Source: Hybos culiciformis (lineage: Eukaryota > Arthropoda > Insecta > Diptera > Hybotidae). From it: a DNA stretch of 64,000 nt. The first letter of the stretch is position 1, and every line of letters begins with the position of its first letter. The stretch is taken from positions 86,385,936-86,449,935 of the forward strand of contig OZ023274.1 of NCBI GenBank assembly GCA_964007475.1. Direction: 5' to 3'. Made by a program: the position numbers and the translations under genes. Below are positions 30,388-44,700 of the stretch, piece by piece. A model generated the notes under the pieces. The model ran no database searches, was not told the DNA's origin, and was given only the letters and a program-made list of their open reading frames with translations.

Positions 30388-32861
30388 TTATCCATCTAAA
30401 GGTGGACCTAAATACACCATACTAACTTCGGTATTACCATAAACCGCACTAACAGTTGGATAAAATTTTTTGTCGGGTAATCCTGAAATTAAACAATTAA
30501 TAAATAATAGAAATATGTACACTATTATTTAATTTACATATATGTACAAATATTTTGTTATCGCTTGTGCTTGTGATAAATTTTTAATTTTTTTGGTTTT
30601 TTTAATATATAATTTCAAAATTTTTAATTTTTTGAATAATTTTGTTTACGTATTCTTAAATTTTATTTGAATAATTTAAAGTAACAATATTTTCTAATAT
30701 TTTGTAAGGTTATCTATGTATGTATTGTATATATATATAATAGAGAGACCAAAAATGTCTGGGTGCAGGAAGCTTAAATTTTGCATGTAAGTAGGGCTCA
30801 TGAATATGTGATTTGAGGCGGAATTTTGAAAAATTGATAAAAACTTCGATACCTTCTATATTTGAATATTGGTCTCGAAGAGGAGTCAGTTCGACTAATA
30901 ATTTATAAAGCTAAAGTTATAACTTATTAATATTATCAAGATGTTTAAATTTTATTTAAAACTTTAAATGATACTTATCACAACCTATATTGTCGGAAAA
31001 AAATAGAGTAAAACAAATACCTCTAAATGCAACGCCTAAGAATTCATAGTTTTTTTCAAACGATAGAGTGTTATCGTCACAATCTAAAATTACTCGTATT
31101 CGCTCGCCAACCTGAAAAAATATTTTGGTTATAAATATTTATTTTATATAGAAATAATTGATCATCCGAACAACTGAATCAAAATTTTCACAAATTATTA
31201 TTTTTTTTTTAATTTACTTGAAATTTAATTTCTAATGTGTTGATGTAGGTATAAAGAATCTTGATACAACATTTTATTTAAAAAAATAATCTTAATTTTT
31301 TGAATTTCCAATTTTACTTAAATAAGAACTTTTTTAAACACGGTTAATTTTTAAAATATCTAATTTTACTTCCAGGCTTAGAATAAGAACAAAGAAAAAA
31401 TTCAGTAGCTAATTAACAATAAATAATAATATAACGTCGAAATAAATAATGCATCATCCTACATTTATAATCAGTTCTAATAAAAATTTATTTTTGAATA
31501 AGTCAATTGATCGCAAGTTCATTGCTTTTATTGGGTCTCTTCAAATATATTTAATATACCTGATATTTTGGTGCATTGTTCAAAAGTGGATAGTTTCCTT
31601 GAGTATCACCATTGTGTAATAAGTGATTATCAACTAAATTCCAACCCCAGCTATTTCCGAAAAGAATATTATTTTTTCTTTAAAATGACAAAGTTATTAA
31701 AAATATAGTGTATTCACCTTTGATCATCTGATCCCAGTAAAGCTACATAACCATGGCATTGCAATGAAGCTTCTTTTGTACTTATTCCTATTACTGCAAC
31801 AGTTCCCAGGGGGCCTTCCCAAATAACCTAAAAAACAATTTGATAACATGATATGTATAAAAACCAATGAATATAATATGGCTGTCGTTTTTTTTACGTC
31901 TTCAGTTTTATAATGCAATATTAAATCTTAAAATAATTCTCACAAAAATAAAAATTCATATAATTGAACGAAGTTAGTTTCTTGAATATATTAAATTCAG
32001 TATTATAATTGAATTTATTAAAATAAAATACCACCACATTACTGATTCTAATGTCATGCCTAATAATTCGTCTAATTTTTTATCTAAAAATCGATATAAT
32101 TGCGTTAAGTAGTTTTAATATTGAGTGACAAATTCTAATTAATTTCTTTACTAAGCCTTAATATATAAAGAATTAAAAAAACATTGTATAATAATCTACT
32201 AACTTCCCACAAGTGTCGACCTTGTTGAAACCCAATTTTTCCTCTTGTGGCATCAGTGCTCTGGGCTACTGGATTCCTAAAAAATATCATTAATTGATCA
32301 ATCATTTAAATAGGTACTCTTAGAACAATTAACTATGATCACTAATGGAAAACTTAATAAATATGGAAAGAAAGCGTGATGTAACAGAACTTGTTTACCT
32401 GAAATCTAAGAGTGCCAAAAAGATTTTACTGTAGTAGGTACCTAGATTTTCCGACCGTTGTTGTAGGCCGTTTCAGTAGGCATATGAAAAAAAATTTCCT
32501 CCGGGATACAGAAGAATTAAAAAAGTGTTAACCTATATCCTAATATGAATTCTATTTACCTATGTAATGTGAATCCGTTTGGTTTAATATAGACATTTCT
32601 TGAACAATCATTTGGATTCCAGGCATGATAAAATGATCTCAGCTTAGACCTATATGTTGGTACTGACATTAAATCAATTTTTAGCACATCCTCGGATAGT
32701 TTTCTTCCGCAATGCATTCGCCAAACCTCATTATTTCCATCATTTAAAAATCGATTCCAGTTTTTGCAAACTAAGGAGCAATTTCTTAAATCTCTTAGAT
32801 CTAAATAGGAGAAAACTACTTCTAAAATATTATCAGGCAAATTAGCACCTGAACGTAACAT
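30388..32861 (-). CDS. Fsn: F-box/SPRY domain protein Fsn (FBXO45)
   Basis: Six minus-strand exons, 32861-32560, 32276-32204, 31827-31718, 31650-31560, 31111-31021 and 30482-30388, give 253 residues with every junction in frame. The F-box is at residues 8-55 ([20 protein letters not shown], then [12 protein letters not shown]). The segment [20 protein letters not shown] leads into a SPRY domain containing [59 protein letters not shown] and [20 protein letters not shown]. The C terminus ends [14 protein letters not shown]. Fsn/FBXO45 is the substrate-recognition arm of an atypical E3 ligase with the RING protein Highwire/PHR1. It acts in neurons, where in flies it limits synapse growth through the DLK kinase Wallenda and also controls axon degeneration. 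The length is close to Drosophila Fsn. Introns range from 68 to 538 nt. Confidence 0.96.
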
Positions 32862-34302
32862 CAGATGAATATAGAAAAATTTTAAAATTTATATAAAAAT
32901 TGAAAATAATAAATTTTTTTTTGAAGAAATTATTTTAGAATTCTATAAAAAAAATATTTTTTGTTTTAAGAATATTTTTATTATTTTAATTTTTTTTGTT
33001 CTATTCTATTAATATTCTTATAAAATTTTTTGTTGACAAAATGTCAATTGTCATTACCTCTGCTGTTTTTCTTATTTTCATTAATCAAAGAAATATTTTA
33101 TATAAATACAGCGTTCCCTTCAATTTAGTACAAAAAAAAGACAGAAGTCATCATTGAAATTCAATTTAACTCAACTTTTGTTTTTATTTTCGAAATAAAT
33201 CCTTCTCACTTCCTTTATTTCACAATTCCTAATTTTCTCATTTATTTCTGTAGTTTTTTGACATAGTTTGTGTAAAATATTTATAAATTGTAATAAAATC
33301 TAACAAATAAAAATTAATAAAAATATCTGCTGTTTCTCTGTATTTTTGGCAATATCAAACTTGTATATAATATCTAATAAGAAATAAAATCCGCATATTG
33401 TAATAAGAAATAAAATCCGCATAAAATTTGTTAGTATAAATGTAAATGTATAATATGTAATATGTATTTACAGAAACGGGTAATCAATTAGTTATACTGA
33501 TGACGCGTTAAAACAATTTTTCGATTACTGCCAATGAATATTTGGCAATCTTCTTTTATTTACGAATATATGCAGCATAAAGTGTGCTACTTAGTTTTCC
33601 AAATGTCATTGTCAATTGACTATCGACATCATATGTTAGGGATCCCGTTGTATTAAAAATAAAAAATAGTACAATGAATTTTTTTAAGCTACCCAATAAA
33701 AAAGGTATTGCCTGACACTTATACAACAAAGATATACTTCTGACAGATATATTTATGTACTATGAAAAAGAAAAAAACCCACATTTTGTTGAATTTGAAT
33801 AATATTTTTTATTAATTTTGATTTTACCGAAAAAAGAAAACAGTTCTCAAGAGATTCGGAGCACAATATAAAATATGAATTAGTCCGGACATTCATAATT
33901 TCAAAATTTGTATTTAAAATGATCTAAAGCGGCTTTTGAATAAAATTTTTAATTGTAATTTTTAATTGATATTTTGAGAGAATACCACCGTTACGGTTAG
34001 GGATAGGTTAGGGATTAGCCCGTCTTGTTTTCTTTTACATTTCTATCTATGTTGTATGATGAGTGGAGCTAATCTTTTTGTGTAGTTTAAATAAACCCTC
34101 TCTTTTACCATATACTTTGTATTCAGTACTTAGTTACAATATTACGTTTTTAGAAAACAAAACAGCACTTTCCTATTACAATTACTTTGTATTCAGTACA
34201 AAAGTATTTGAATATTTACAGCTCTGTGCAATTTTATATATTTTTACAATTAGTGTCCTTCTTATCATTCAATAATTTCTTGAGGTCTAATTAAATTTAT
34301 AA
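32862..34302. other. Upstream spacer of Fsn
   Basis: Shared 5' side of divergent Fsn and Dp. It is AT-rich and contains a 26-bp-period duplication at 33375-33423. The 70-codon frame at 34063-34275 has no recognisable motif. No promoter motif is called. Confidence 0.5.
33375..33423 (+). repeat. Tandem duplication, 26-bp period
   Basis: TAATAAGAAATAAAATCCGC followed by ATA occurs at 33375 and again at 33401 without mismatch. Confidence 0.85.
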
Positions 34303-34858
34303 TACAGGCATACCTCGTTTAGCGCTCATGATACGTTCCTGAAAATTGCTGAAGATTGAGCGTTAAGAGAAACAGCGTTAAAAGAGGTGCTATTTACAGG
34401 AAAATATATGGTTACGTTCCTGACCAATTTTTTTTTGGTACTTTATGAAGTCAAAAATAAAAAAAAATTGTATTTTTTTTTTACATTTTTTTTTAATTCA
34501 TTTATATTTTTTTTAAAAATTAGAAACTAAATTAGAATTCAATACATAGGTATAACAAAACAATAAAACTATTTGTATCACTATTTCGAATGAACAATTA
34601 ATACAAAATTTCACATTAGGATTCCCCGAATTATAATTATTTGATGTTTTTTGATATTTAGGATTTCCCGAATCATAATTATTTTTGAAATTTTGAAAAA
34701 GAGGGATTCCAAGAATTATAAATATGAAATTAGAAAAATAAAACGTTTTAAAAAATATTTTAAAGTTGAAAAAATTTTTTTTTCAAAAAATCAAAAGATC
34801 AAAATCGCTATAGCGAAACAGCACTAAAAGAGGTAGCGTTAATCGAGGTATGCCTGTA
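34303..34858. mobile_element. Tigger/pogo-type MITE with TA target duplication
   Basis: The body is 34305-34856 (552 bp). Both termini begin CAGGCATACCTCG (13 bp identical) and continue to 22 bp with two mismatches (TTTAGCGCT versus ATTAACGCT). The dinucleotide TA flanks both ends (34303-34304 and 34857-34858). This terminus matches the Tigger/pogo branch of the Tc1-mariner superfamily as I know it. Subterminal GCGTTAA/GCGCT words recur near each end. No transposase frame is present, so the element is non-autonomous. The interior holds two diverged copies of an AGGATT(C)CCCGAATTATAATT block (about 34618-34685). Confidence 0.88.
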
Positions 34859-35758
34859 AGTAGTCTCTACACTACAATCTTCTGAAATGCACAATTCAGT
34901 TAAAAGAAAACATATAACAGAGTTGCATTAAGATTTTATTATTTTTAACTATATACATTCTGTCCACCCAGGCATAATAAATATTATTCAGGCCCTGTTT
35001 TCAAATTTTTGAAGTTTAATATGCTTGCCATTGTACAGAGCTCTGTTTCTTACTACAATCAATTTGTTCACCAGCGATAACATTAATTCAATCAATTTTT
35101 AATCGCATAAGCGCGCGTTTTTTGCATCAAATGCTTTAAATAAATTATTAAAATTTTCTTAATAAATTTGATAAAATTTCAATAAAATTAATTTTAAATG
35201 AAAATTTAATTCATTTATTTCTAATAAATGTAATTTAATATAAAATCCATTAATTGGAAATTTATTAAAAATCGATTTAAAAAAAATGCCTTTGCGTTGG
35301 TCAAAAAAATAAATTTTTTCGCCATTTTGGGTTTTTTTTAATATATTATAAATTCCCTTCGAATCGAATTCAACTTTAAAACACAAGAAGAACTTAGGTA
35401 TTTTTATAATTTTTAATTTTTTTACATTGTAAAATAAAATTTTAATTTTAATAAAACAAAAAAAAAAAAAAAAGAGTTATAGCAGGTAAATGAATTCAAT
35501 TTAAATTCGAACTCTTCAATTTAAGGATAAAAAAATAATCATATTATTAATTTTTTTTTTTTTACTTTGAATATTGAAATTGTGGGAAAACTAAAAATCA
35601 AACGGGGTGTTTTTTTTTTTATACTTGATATTTTTTTTTTTTAAAGTGTGTACAAAGTGCGATCCTGGACGCGACAGCAAGGCAAGAAGGAAGAAAATTT
35701 TAACTTCTTGAAAAAAAAAAAAAAAAAACTAAAAAGTTTTCTTTTTTCCTGTTGAATA

Positions 35759-38700
35759 ATGGCGCATTCTAACATGGCAAGTGACTATGTGATCCAAGAT
35801 CATCAACACGGTAAGTAAAAATTTTTTGAATTTCTGAAAAAAAAAAAAAAATTCAATAAATTGTCAATTTTTATTTTGTGGTTTCTTTTTTAACACCGGG
35901 CTAAATTTTCCTATTTTTTTTATAATTTTTTTTTTATTTTTGGCGCTATTGTAGAAATATACTTTACCTTAAAACACGATAGGTTGGTAGATATACCTAG
36001 TAATCCTATCCAGCTAGGAGAAGAAAGTTATGTTGGTAGGTAAGTAGTTTATGGTTGAAAAATTATATGAATATTCTAATAAGAATAAATAAAATCTGAC
36101 TATAGATTAAAAGGAATATTTTCCTACCTACCTAGGTACCTACCTATATACTTTTAAATTCAGCAACATACTTTGGTCTTAATTCAATCGACTGCAATAT
36201 GCAAATTCTCAATGCTTACCTTCATGTTAATTAGCCTAACTTAATGAATAGGTGTAATTAGGTACCAAAAAGTTAGAATAGGTGGTTATATCTACCTAGT
36301 CCGTTGAAATTATGAATTCAATCAAGCACATTCTGGTCTATTCAACCAAACACGTAAATACCTGAATACCTATTATGATATACAATTTTATCAAATAGGT
36401 TTTGGTAGGTATATACATATATCTAGAATCCTTAAAATCTTTACCTTGTCCGAAATAGAGGTACTACCTAAGTAGGTAGGTAAGTACTTACTCCTATCTA
36501 TTTATTTTTCGAAACATTTTTGTATCACATTTGGGAATCCTATTTATTTCTGATTCACATTAATATCGCTTTAGTTTAATATTAATTGTTAATGAAAAAT
36601 GTTTAGAAAAAATTTAAAGAAGATAATGAAATTCTTGAAATATTAATGTTTATGATGATTCATAATAATAAAATCCTTTAATTTTTTTTTTTTAACTCTA
36701 TTTTCTTTCAATATAAAATTCCTTCATCCAGGCTAAAATCAATAATACTGTTCGTTAAAATAAAACTAAGTAGTTTCCAACCGGTGTGAAGTTATCCCAT
36801 AATTATTAGTGTGCAATAAATTTAAAAATAATTATAATTATATTTACAATAAGTATATGTATAAAAAAAAAATAAAGTTTCAAAAAAAAAAGAGACCTAG
36901 GTACTTGTTTAAATTAATATAAGAAAAAATAATTTCACTAAACTTGTAAAATAAGAAACTAAATGGCAACCCATTTTCGAAAACACTACCACTACAACTT
37001 CCCGCATCGCCAACCACCACAAAATATCACAAAGCACCTCCCCAAAAGCATCTCAACCCCACAACAAACCTGAATTACCAAAAAATAGTATAATTAAAAA
37101 TTATTGTATTTTTACCTACCTTTACCTAGTTAATGGAATTGGAAGAAGCACCTACTTTTGTGTGACCCTTATCAGTTTTCGACAGAATTAGGTTAGATAG
37201 AAATAAATAAAATACGAATTTGTAGTTTTTTTCTAGAAACTAGGAGATGATCCTGAAAAACCAATTTTAGTTCTTTTTTTATTAAAAAAATAAACCCTAC
37301 TTAAATTTAATTTTTTTTTTTTTGCTATTTTTGGTTGAAATTCCTATTCTTTTCTTTTCCAAATCCGATGAGAAAACTCTGTTCAGAAATAAAGTTTTTA
37401 TTAGGATTTAATAATAAACTACACTTCATAGAAAAAAAAATCACGTTAAGGGAATGTGGATAGAAAATTTCAGTAGAAGAAGAATTTTTTTTTTTAATCA
37501 AGATTTATTTATAGATTCTAATATAAAAAAAAAAAAATTAAACGTATCGAAATAAAAATGGTTTATTGACACGTTCGTTATCATGACTTAGCTTAAATTA
37601 TCAAGTATTGCAATTTTCGATTCAAATTATGCAAATAGTAGGTATACGTAGGGGTATTATATTATAGGTGGGTAGATTATAGCTGAGTTAAATAGATAAT
37701 GTATGTATAACCAAAATTTAGCGTTTATGAGACTATTACTTAAAATCAAATATAAATAAATTCATATGCGCATAAATTAGTTTATAACTTTCAAAGTTGG
37801 AGAAATTTTCAAAGGAAATAAATTCTGAAGAACTCCATAGTTTGAAAATTTATCATTTTTATTTTTTTTAGAAATGGTTTGACGTTAACTCATTGGAGTC
37901 CGTTTTGAAGAGTTAAATATGTACTTTAAAAAAAAATTCGTAATTGCATAAGTAATTATTTTATTTCGTCTGGGCAGTGTAAATTTTTTCTTTTTATGAA
38001 AATCCTCGAAACTGAAAAATATTGTAATTTTTTTTTTAGTGAACTAAGTATCTTTATAATATATAAGTAGGTATAAGTACATATATATTATTCATTAGGG
38101 TGACAATGAAATTTTTTTTTTTTTAATTTCAGTCTCATGGTCTTCAGATACCTATATTTCTTTTTGCGAAAATAAAAATTTTTTAAATTTTAGTAGACAA
38201 ATCGAAAACAAGCTACTAAAGTTAAAGTGATTATTACTTTAGAACGAAAATGCATGAATTATTATTTATCCGCGTATTTTGTGTTTTTTAATGCTTAAGC
38301 TTTAGAGTTGGTGCCAAGCTTCTAAAGTTTATTGCAGAAATATAACTTAGATAATGAGTATTTTGCAAAGAAAATGAATGTTTCATTCGTAATGATTGAA
38401 TTATCGGTATGTTATGTTATGTTCATACTAGAATCTAGAAACTCTTTTTTGTAAAATTTTCACGTATTAGTAAGTATATAGTTACTCACTGTTTCTGTTT
38501 CTTTGGTAAATTATGAAGGCCTCTAAAACTAAAGAAATCAAGCTAAAAATTCTAGGGAATAAATTTTACCCTGAAAGACATAAAATGAGAGAGTGAGATC
38601 AACATATTAAATATATTTTAAATTACATTGGCACCCTAATTTTCATGTTTCATGTTACTTACATATGAATAAAATTATTTTCCGAATATACCTAGGCACT

Positions 38701-41700
38701 TGCCTACTTTTATAATTACTTATAATTTCTTGTTTAAAAATACAAGATAACATACCTTTAAAGCCATATAAAATTGTTTTATAACTTAGGTAGGTATTCA
38801 CTTTAAAAAAATAAAGATTTTGATTTTTAAAATCTATTTTAATAATATACCTAGGTATACCTACTTAAAATGAAGATAATAAAATTGATGATAAAAATGA
38901 TGTGGGAATTAAATAAATGTTTCAATTAATTTGAAGTTTTTAATATTTAGGTAATAAGTTTAATATATGTATGTACTATCTCTATACATGTATTTGTTTA
39001 TGTACATTTAAATACTCTTATAAATCTTAATTCTTATGATTTTTTTTGTCTGATAATTTTGCTGATGTTTGCTATTTAAAAAAATTTTTCGCTTTTTATG
39101 CAACATAAAGTATACAAATGAATTAAACTTTTTTTTTGTGAAAAATCTAAAAGAAAAGGATTCAATGCTATGTATGGGTATTACTTAATGTAACGTACCT
39201 ACCTTTATTGTGAAAAACTTGTATGTTGACTACAACTTTAGAATCTGAATATTTACTTATCTGTATTGTAATCTTTTTATAATAATAAAAATAGATAGTC
39301 ACTTCAATTATGAGCAAGTAAGAATATTTTACGTTATCTTCGTATTATCCTGATCTACTTGCTATAAACGCACTTTCAGATTTGATATACCTAATATATA
39401 ATTAACATAACTAGAAACAAGATAATAATGACTATATTGCAATTCATCTGGTTCTCAGTGCATGTCCACAAAAAAAAAAGAAGACTTGCATGTTGTCTTT
39501 TTAAAATTCAATTAGCTGACATAATCGAATTTAGTGTAGTGATAATGGTTAGGAAGACCAATGCTATTTCATACAAAAAATGATTTATTGGATTTAATAT
39601 GAAGTTTTGCTTTTACAGTATAATTAAGTTTGTTCAATTAAACGGGGCAAAACATATATTTTAAGAGTGAAATTGCAGTCTAAGTGGGGTTACTTACATT
39701 TTTAATTAGGGTTCTTTCGTAAAGATTGACACCAGATCGATTTATAGAAGATACTTGTAATTGAAACCATGGAAAAAATAATAAATTTATGTTGAATTTT
39801 AATTTAATTTTTGTCACAGATTATTAATGAATTTATTTCACATTTAAGGAAAAATTATCAAAGTAATCCAACATTCTGGTAATATCAAGGAAGAATCATC
39901 CACTACAAGCGGTGTTTACAGTCATCATACATCAGACACAGTTATGAATACGTCCCAAACCTACAATCAATCTGTGGTAAACTGAATTTTTGCTTATTTG
40001 AAATTAGTGTATTCACGTTTTTTTCTTTTTGATTTATAATAGGTATGTATTTTATTAAGATTTTATTTTGGGGATTTTACTTATTTTTGAAAATTCATAC
40101 TCTTCCTTACCTTCCTTCAACACAGATATTTTATAATCATTTTTTAAAAAGTTGAGCTGGGAGTCGGATTCTTATTTGATAAATCTTGGATAATACTGCA
40201 CAATATACAAAAGAGTTGATTGTTTATTCAACTTGAGTTGGCCAACTTGAAATTTACTCGTGTGGAATTTAAAAAAAAGACGATATTTTCTATTGACTGT
40301 ATTGACAATATTATTCTATTGTTGTTTCTTACTTTGGCAGTATTTATTTATTGTTAAATTTTTTGTTTTTTTTTTAGGACAATTTAAGCCGAACACAATT
40401 TATTAGATTACATAACTTTGGAAAACAAGAATCATCAAGTATACTTCAATTTTAATTATCTTAATTTTTCTAGAAACAATTTCAATGTTTTTATTTTTTA
40501 GATCAAAATTATTCAACCGTTCAACATGCATCTCACAATTCAGGTCAATCCTTGTTAAAGTTCCACAATTACAATAATGCGGTAAGATTAAATCTTTCTT
40601 TCTCGGCTACATTAAGTTTATGGTATTGGTATTTGTTGAAAAAAGTGTATGCAGGTATTATTAATTTAATTTCTTAAACTTATTCGTAATAATAAATATT
40701 GGAAATCGTTGTACAAAATAATGTTTTTTTTTTTCAACTATCGACCCCAGCCTAGTTTTTGTATTTTTAAATCATTGTTGATTTTATCTAATAGAGATTT
40801 TTTTTAGAAATATGTTGTAAATAATAATCAATCAACTACTAAAAATAAACCGTAAGTTACAATTCGATATTCCAAGTTGTTATTCAGTTGAAAAAAGAAA
40901 AAATCTTTAAAATTTTCAATATAATGGTTTTGAAAATTGTTTTCTTATTTTTATTCTTTTATTATACGGTCAACGAATTGAAAAAAAAAAAAAAGAAAGA
41001 AAATTAGGATGTTTTTGTGATGTTTGCTAATGAAAACAGTAAAATGAAATGGTGAATAAATATTTTTTCTTTTCAACTGCATATTAATTTTAGTTTTGAA
41101 CTAAAAGTGTACAAAATTGATATGTTTGATTTTAATTTTGTAAGCAGTGCAGTACAAAATACAATAACACGTCGACGCAAACCAGACAAAATTGGACGAG
41201 GCTTAAGACATTTCTCAATGAAAGTTTGTGAAAAAGTGAGAGAAAAAGGTTCAACCACATATAATGAAGTAGCTGATGAACTTGTTCATGAAGAAGTTCA
41301 AACCACTGTTGATTCAGGCGCAAATTGTGACCAAAAAAATATTCGAAGACGTGTTTATGATGCCTTAAATGTTTTGATGGCCATGAATATAATATCTAAA
41401 GATAAAAAAGAAATTAAATGGATTGGATTGCCAACAACGTCAATGCAGGTAATTATTGAAGTTTGAACAGGATCAAAAGTATATGGATTAAAGGAATAAT
41501 AATTTTTTGTTAAGGATAGGATAAAAATTTAGACCTACAGAAAAAAAGTTGTGTACATTTCTTATAAAAATCATTTTTTTAGTAGTTACTGTAAGGTATA
41601 TTACAATATAATAGAAAAAAATTGTGAATTTTAAACCTAATCTAAAATATGAATTATTCTAATCGTCTTTTTACTTTTTTACTTGTTTTGGGAGATAATT

Positions 41701-44700
41701 ACTTTACCGTGGGTAAAAGCTAAATTCTCAAATTTATTTTTATATTATAAGAATATAACAAAAATATTTTATATATCAGTTTCTTTTCGTTTTAAATTAA
41801 TTTCAAAATAAGGTAAACGTTTTATTTTTATTTTTTTGTGAATCTCATGTAAACATTGAATGTGTTTATAACTATAACCAATTTTATACGAATTGTGAGC
41901 ATTTCGATTAAGCAAAGAAATTACACTTATTTGTGTGTTTTCGTTATAAAGTAAAGGAAACTTATATTATCAGTAACTATAAGCTACTTGAAAAAGAAAA
42001 GTATATTTTTCCTACTGAACTTAAATTTTGTAAAGCAATAGATACACAAGCTTCACTGTTAACATTATAATGTATTTGGTTGTTTATAAATATTTTAGGG
42101 AAGTCGTGATATTACATACAAATTAATAATGATTTTTTTTTAGCAATGCCTACTGTTGGAAAAGGAAAATCAAAAACGCCGAGAGCGAATAGAGGCTAAG
42201 GCTCAACAGTTAAAAGAATTATTACTGCAACAGGTGGCCTTCAAGAGCTTGGTTCAACGAAACAAAGAAGCTGAGAAACTTGGAATCATACCAGCTGCAA
42301 ATTCCTCTATTCAGTTGCCATTTATCATTGTTAATACGCACAAATCAACAAAAATAAATTGTAGTGTTTCGAATGACAAGTAAGTTCAAAACAAATTATT
42401 GTTGTAATCAATAAATAATCTTCGAAAATTAATATTTGCTTATTATTACATTAAAATTGTTTTATCGAGTGTTTTAGTCAAGAAAATAAACAATTTTTTG
42501 CCCACACAGGTCCAAAAATAGTTATAATTCAAATTGAGATTAATTCCAACAGAGTACTTAGCTAAATCTAAAATAATTTTTGAAATACATTTTTTTTCCT
42601 TACAGATCGGAATACTATTTTAAATTCAACGATAAATTTGAAATACATGACGATGTTGAGGTATTGAAACGAATGGGTTTGTTATTAGGTAAATATTTGA
42701 ATATTTGATATGTTTTGTTAAAGTTAAGATTAGTAGAATTAGAATAAGTGAAGCATATTTGGAAAAAATAATTAATATTAAAAACAGAGATAAAAAAGCA
42801 TCTTTGGTTTCTAAAACTTTGAATAACTAAAAGAATGCGTTTTAAAAATAGAAATTATAACTTATTTTTATTTTATCTTATTTCTACTAATTCTGTAACA
42901 AATATGGGTTTTTAATGAGTTGATAAGTAGGTATTACTTTGTTATATCTGTATAAAAACATGAAACAAAACAATTTAAAATAAAATTATTTTTTTGGGCC
43001 AAACATCAAACATTCGAAATATCAACACATAACACGATTTTCTGTTCGTATTTAGAATTAAAACTTGAAAGTACATATGTAATGGAAGCATTCCACATAA
43101 ATTTCCACACTAATGTAAATATGTAGGTTTATATTTTAATAAAAAAACTAAAGTTATGCAATGAAAAATCTTTAGCCAAAAAATTTTATTTTAAAATTTA
43201 CCCAATAAAATCGTTTGATTTTAATTGTTTTTCATTAATTTTTTTAAGGTCTTGACAAAGGAGAGTGTAGTAACGAAAATGTGGAAAAAGCTAAAAGTAT
43301 GGTTCCAAGAAATTTTGAAAAATATATTGAATGTAAGTAAAATTGATATAAGAGTAAAAAATTATTAGTTTATTAAATCTTGATTAGAAAGTAACATTAC
43401 GTTACTTTATTTATTGAACTCTTTAACACAGTGGTTCTTAACCGGTGGTGCACGCACCCCTTAGGGGTGCGAGCTTGAATATTTGGGGGTGCGAAATTGT
43501 AATTTTCCAAATTCACGTGTAGCTAGCAAAATAAAAAACTAATCTTAAAAATTCATTTTGGTTAGTAAATTTTTTATTCACAAAACATTTTTTAAATATG
43601 TTTGTAAATTATAAACCATAGAAACAAATTAATTTTTGTATTTTTTCTACAATTACAAAAATTCAAATGCGTTTCTATAGTGATTTTTATATTTCCTCGA
43701 AATTTTAGTTGATTGTTGCGATTATTCTTAGAAATATAAATACTGATTCGAACATTACATTGAATAAAGATTTAAAAATAATTGAATTTTAGTGTTGATT
43801 ATTACAAGTTTGAATTTTTGTGTTGAATATTAAAAGTTAAATATTAATAATAAAACAATTAATACAAGTTAATTTTACAAGTTTAGTTGAATATTTATAT
43901 TCTAATTATTAGAATATAATTTGGTACATTAAAGTCAAATTCAAAAGGTAAGCTAAAATATAGCAATAATAGATAGAAGTTTAATATTTTTTTAGTGTTT
44001 TATTAAAAAATTTAATTTAGTATAAAAAATATGTTTTGCATAATGTTTGTTTTTTAATTTATATAAGTCAATAATTTCTGGTAAGGGGTGCGAGAATATT
44101 GTTTGAAAATTTTAGGGGTGCCGGTAGCTAAAAAGGTTAAGAACCACTGCTTTAACACATCGCCCTTTAGAATCTATTGAATACAGTTTATTAGTGTCAA
44201 CGTAATGCAATCTCCTACATTCTTTCTAAACTGAGTAGTGTTAAAAAAATATAACTATACTAATAGTTAATTTTTTATTTACAATCTTCACATATAATGA
44301 CTTCGTTACCTTATATTATCCTACCATTTCATTTTTCAAGCTGATGACTTAAAGAAAAAGAATACAAAATTGAAGATTTCTAAAGGAAAAAAAATAAGAA
44401 CCAATAGTACAGTCATTTTGTAGTTTTACCTGGAAAGTTTTCCGGGAGTTTTGAAAATTGGTAATTTTATAGATTTTGATATGCTCTTTCCGAATTTCGA
44501 CTTTGCGACCTCGTATTTTTTTTTTTTTTTTGGCAATATCTCCTTTCCGACTGATTTTACGATACAAACAATTATGTACAATGAAACTAGAGACAATTAC
44601 CTACAATTTATGTGTCTACCTTTTTTTTCATAAAGTCAATAGTTGAGGCGTACGAGCGCCGCAAAGTTTACTCCAATACGCGTTTTGGCCATTACTAATT

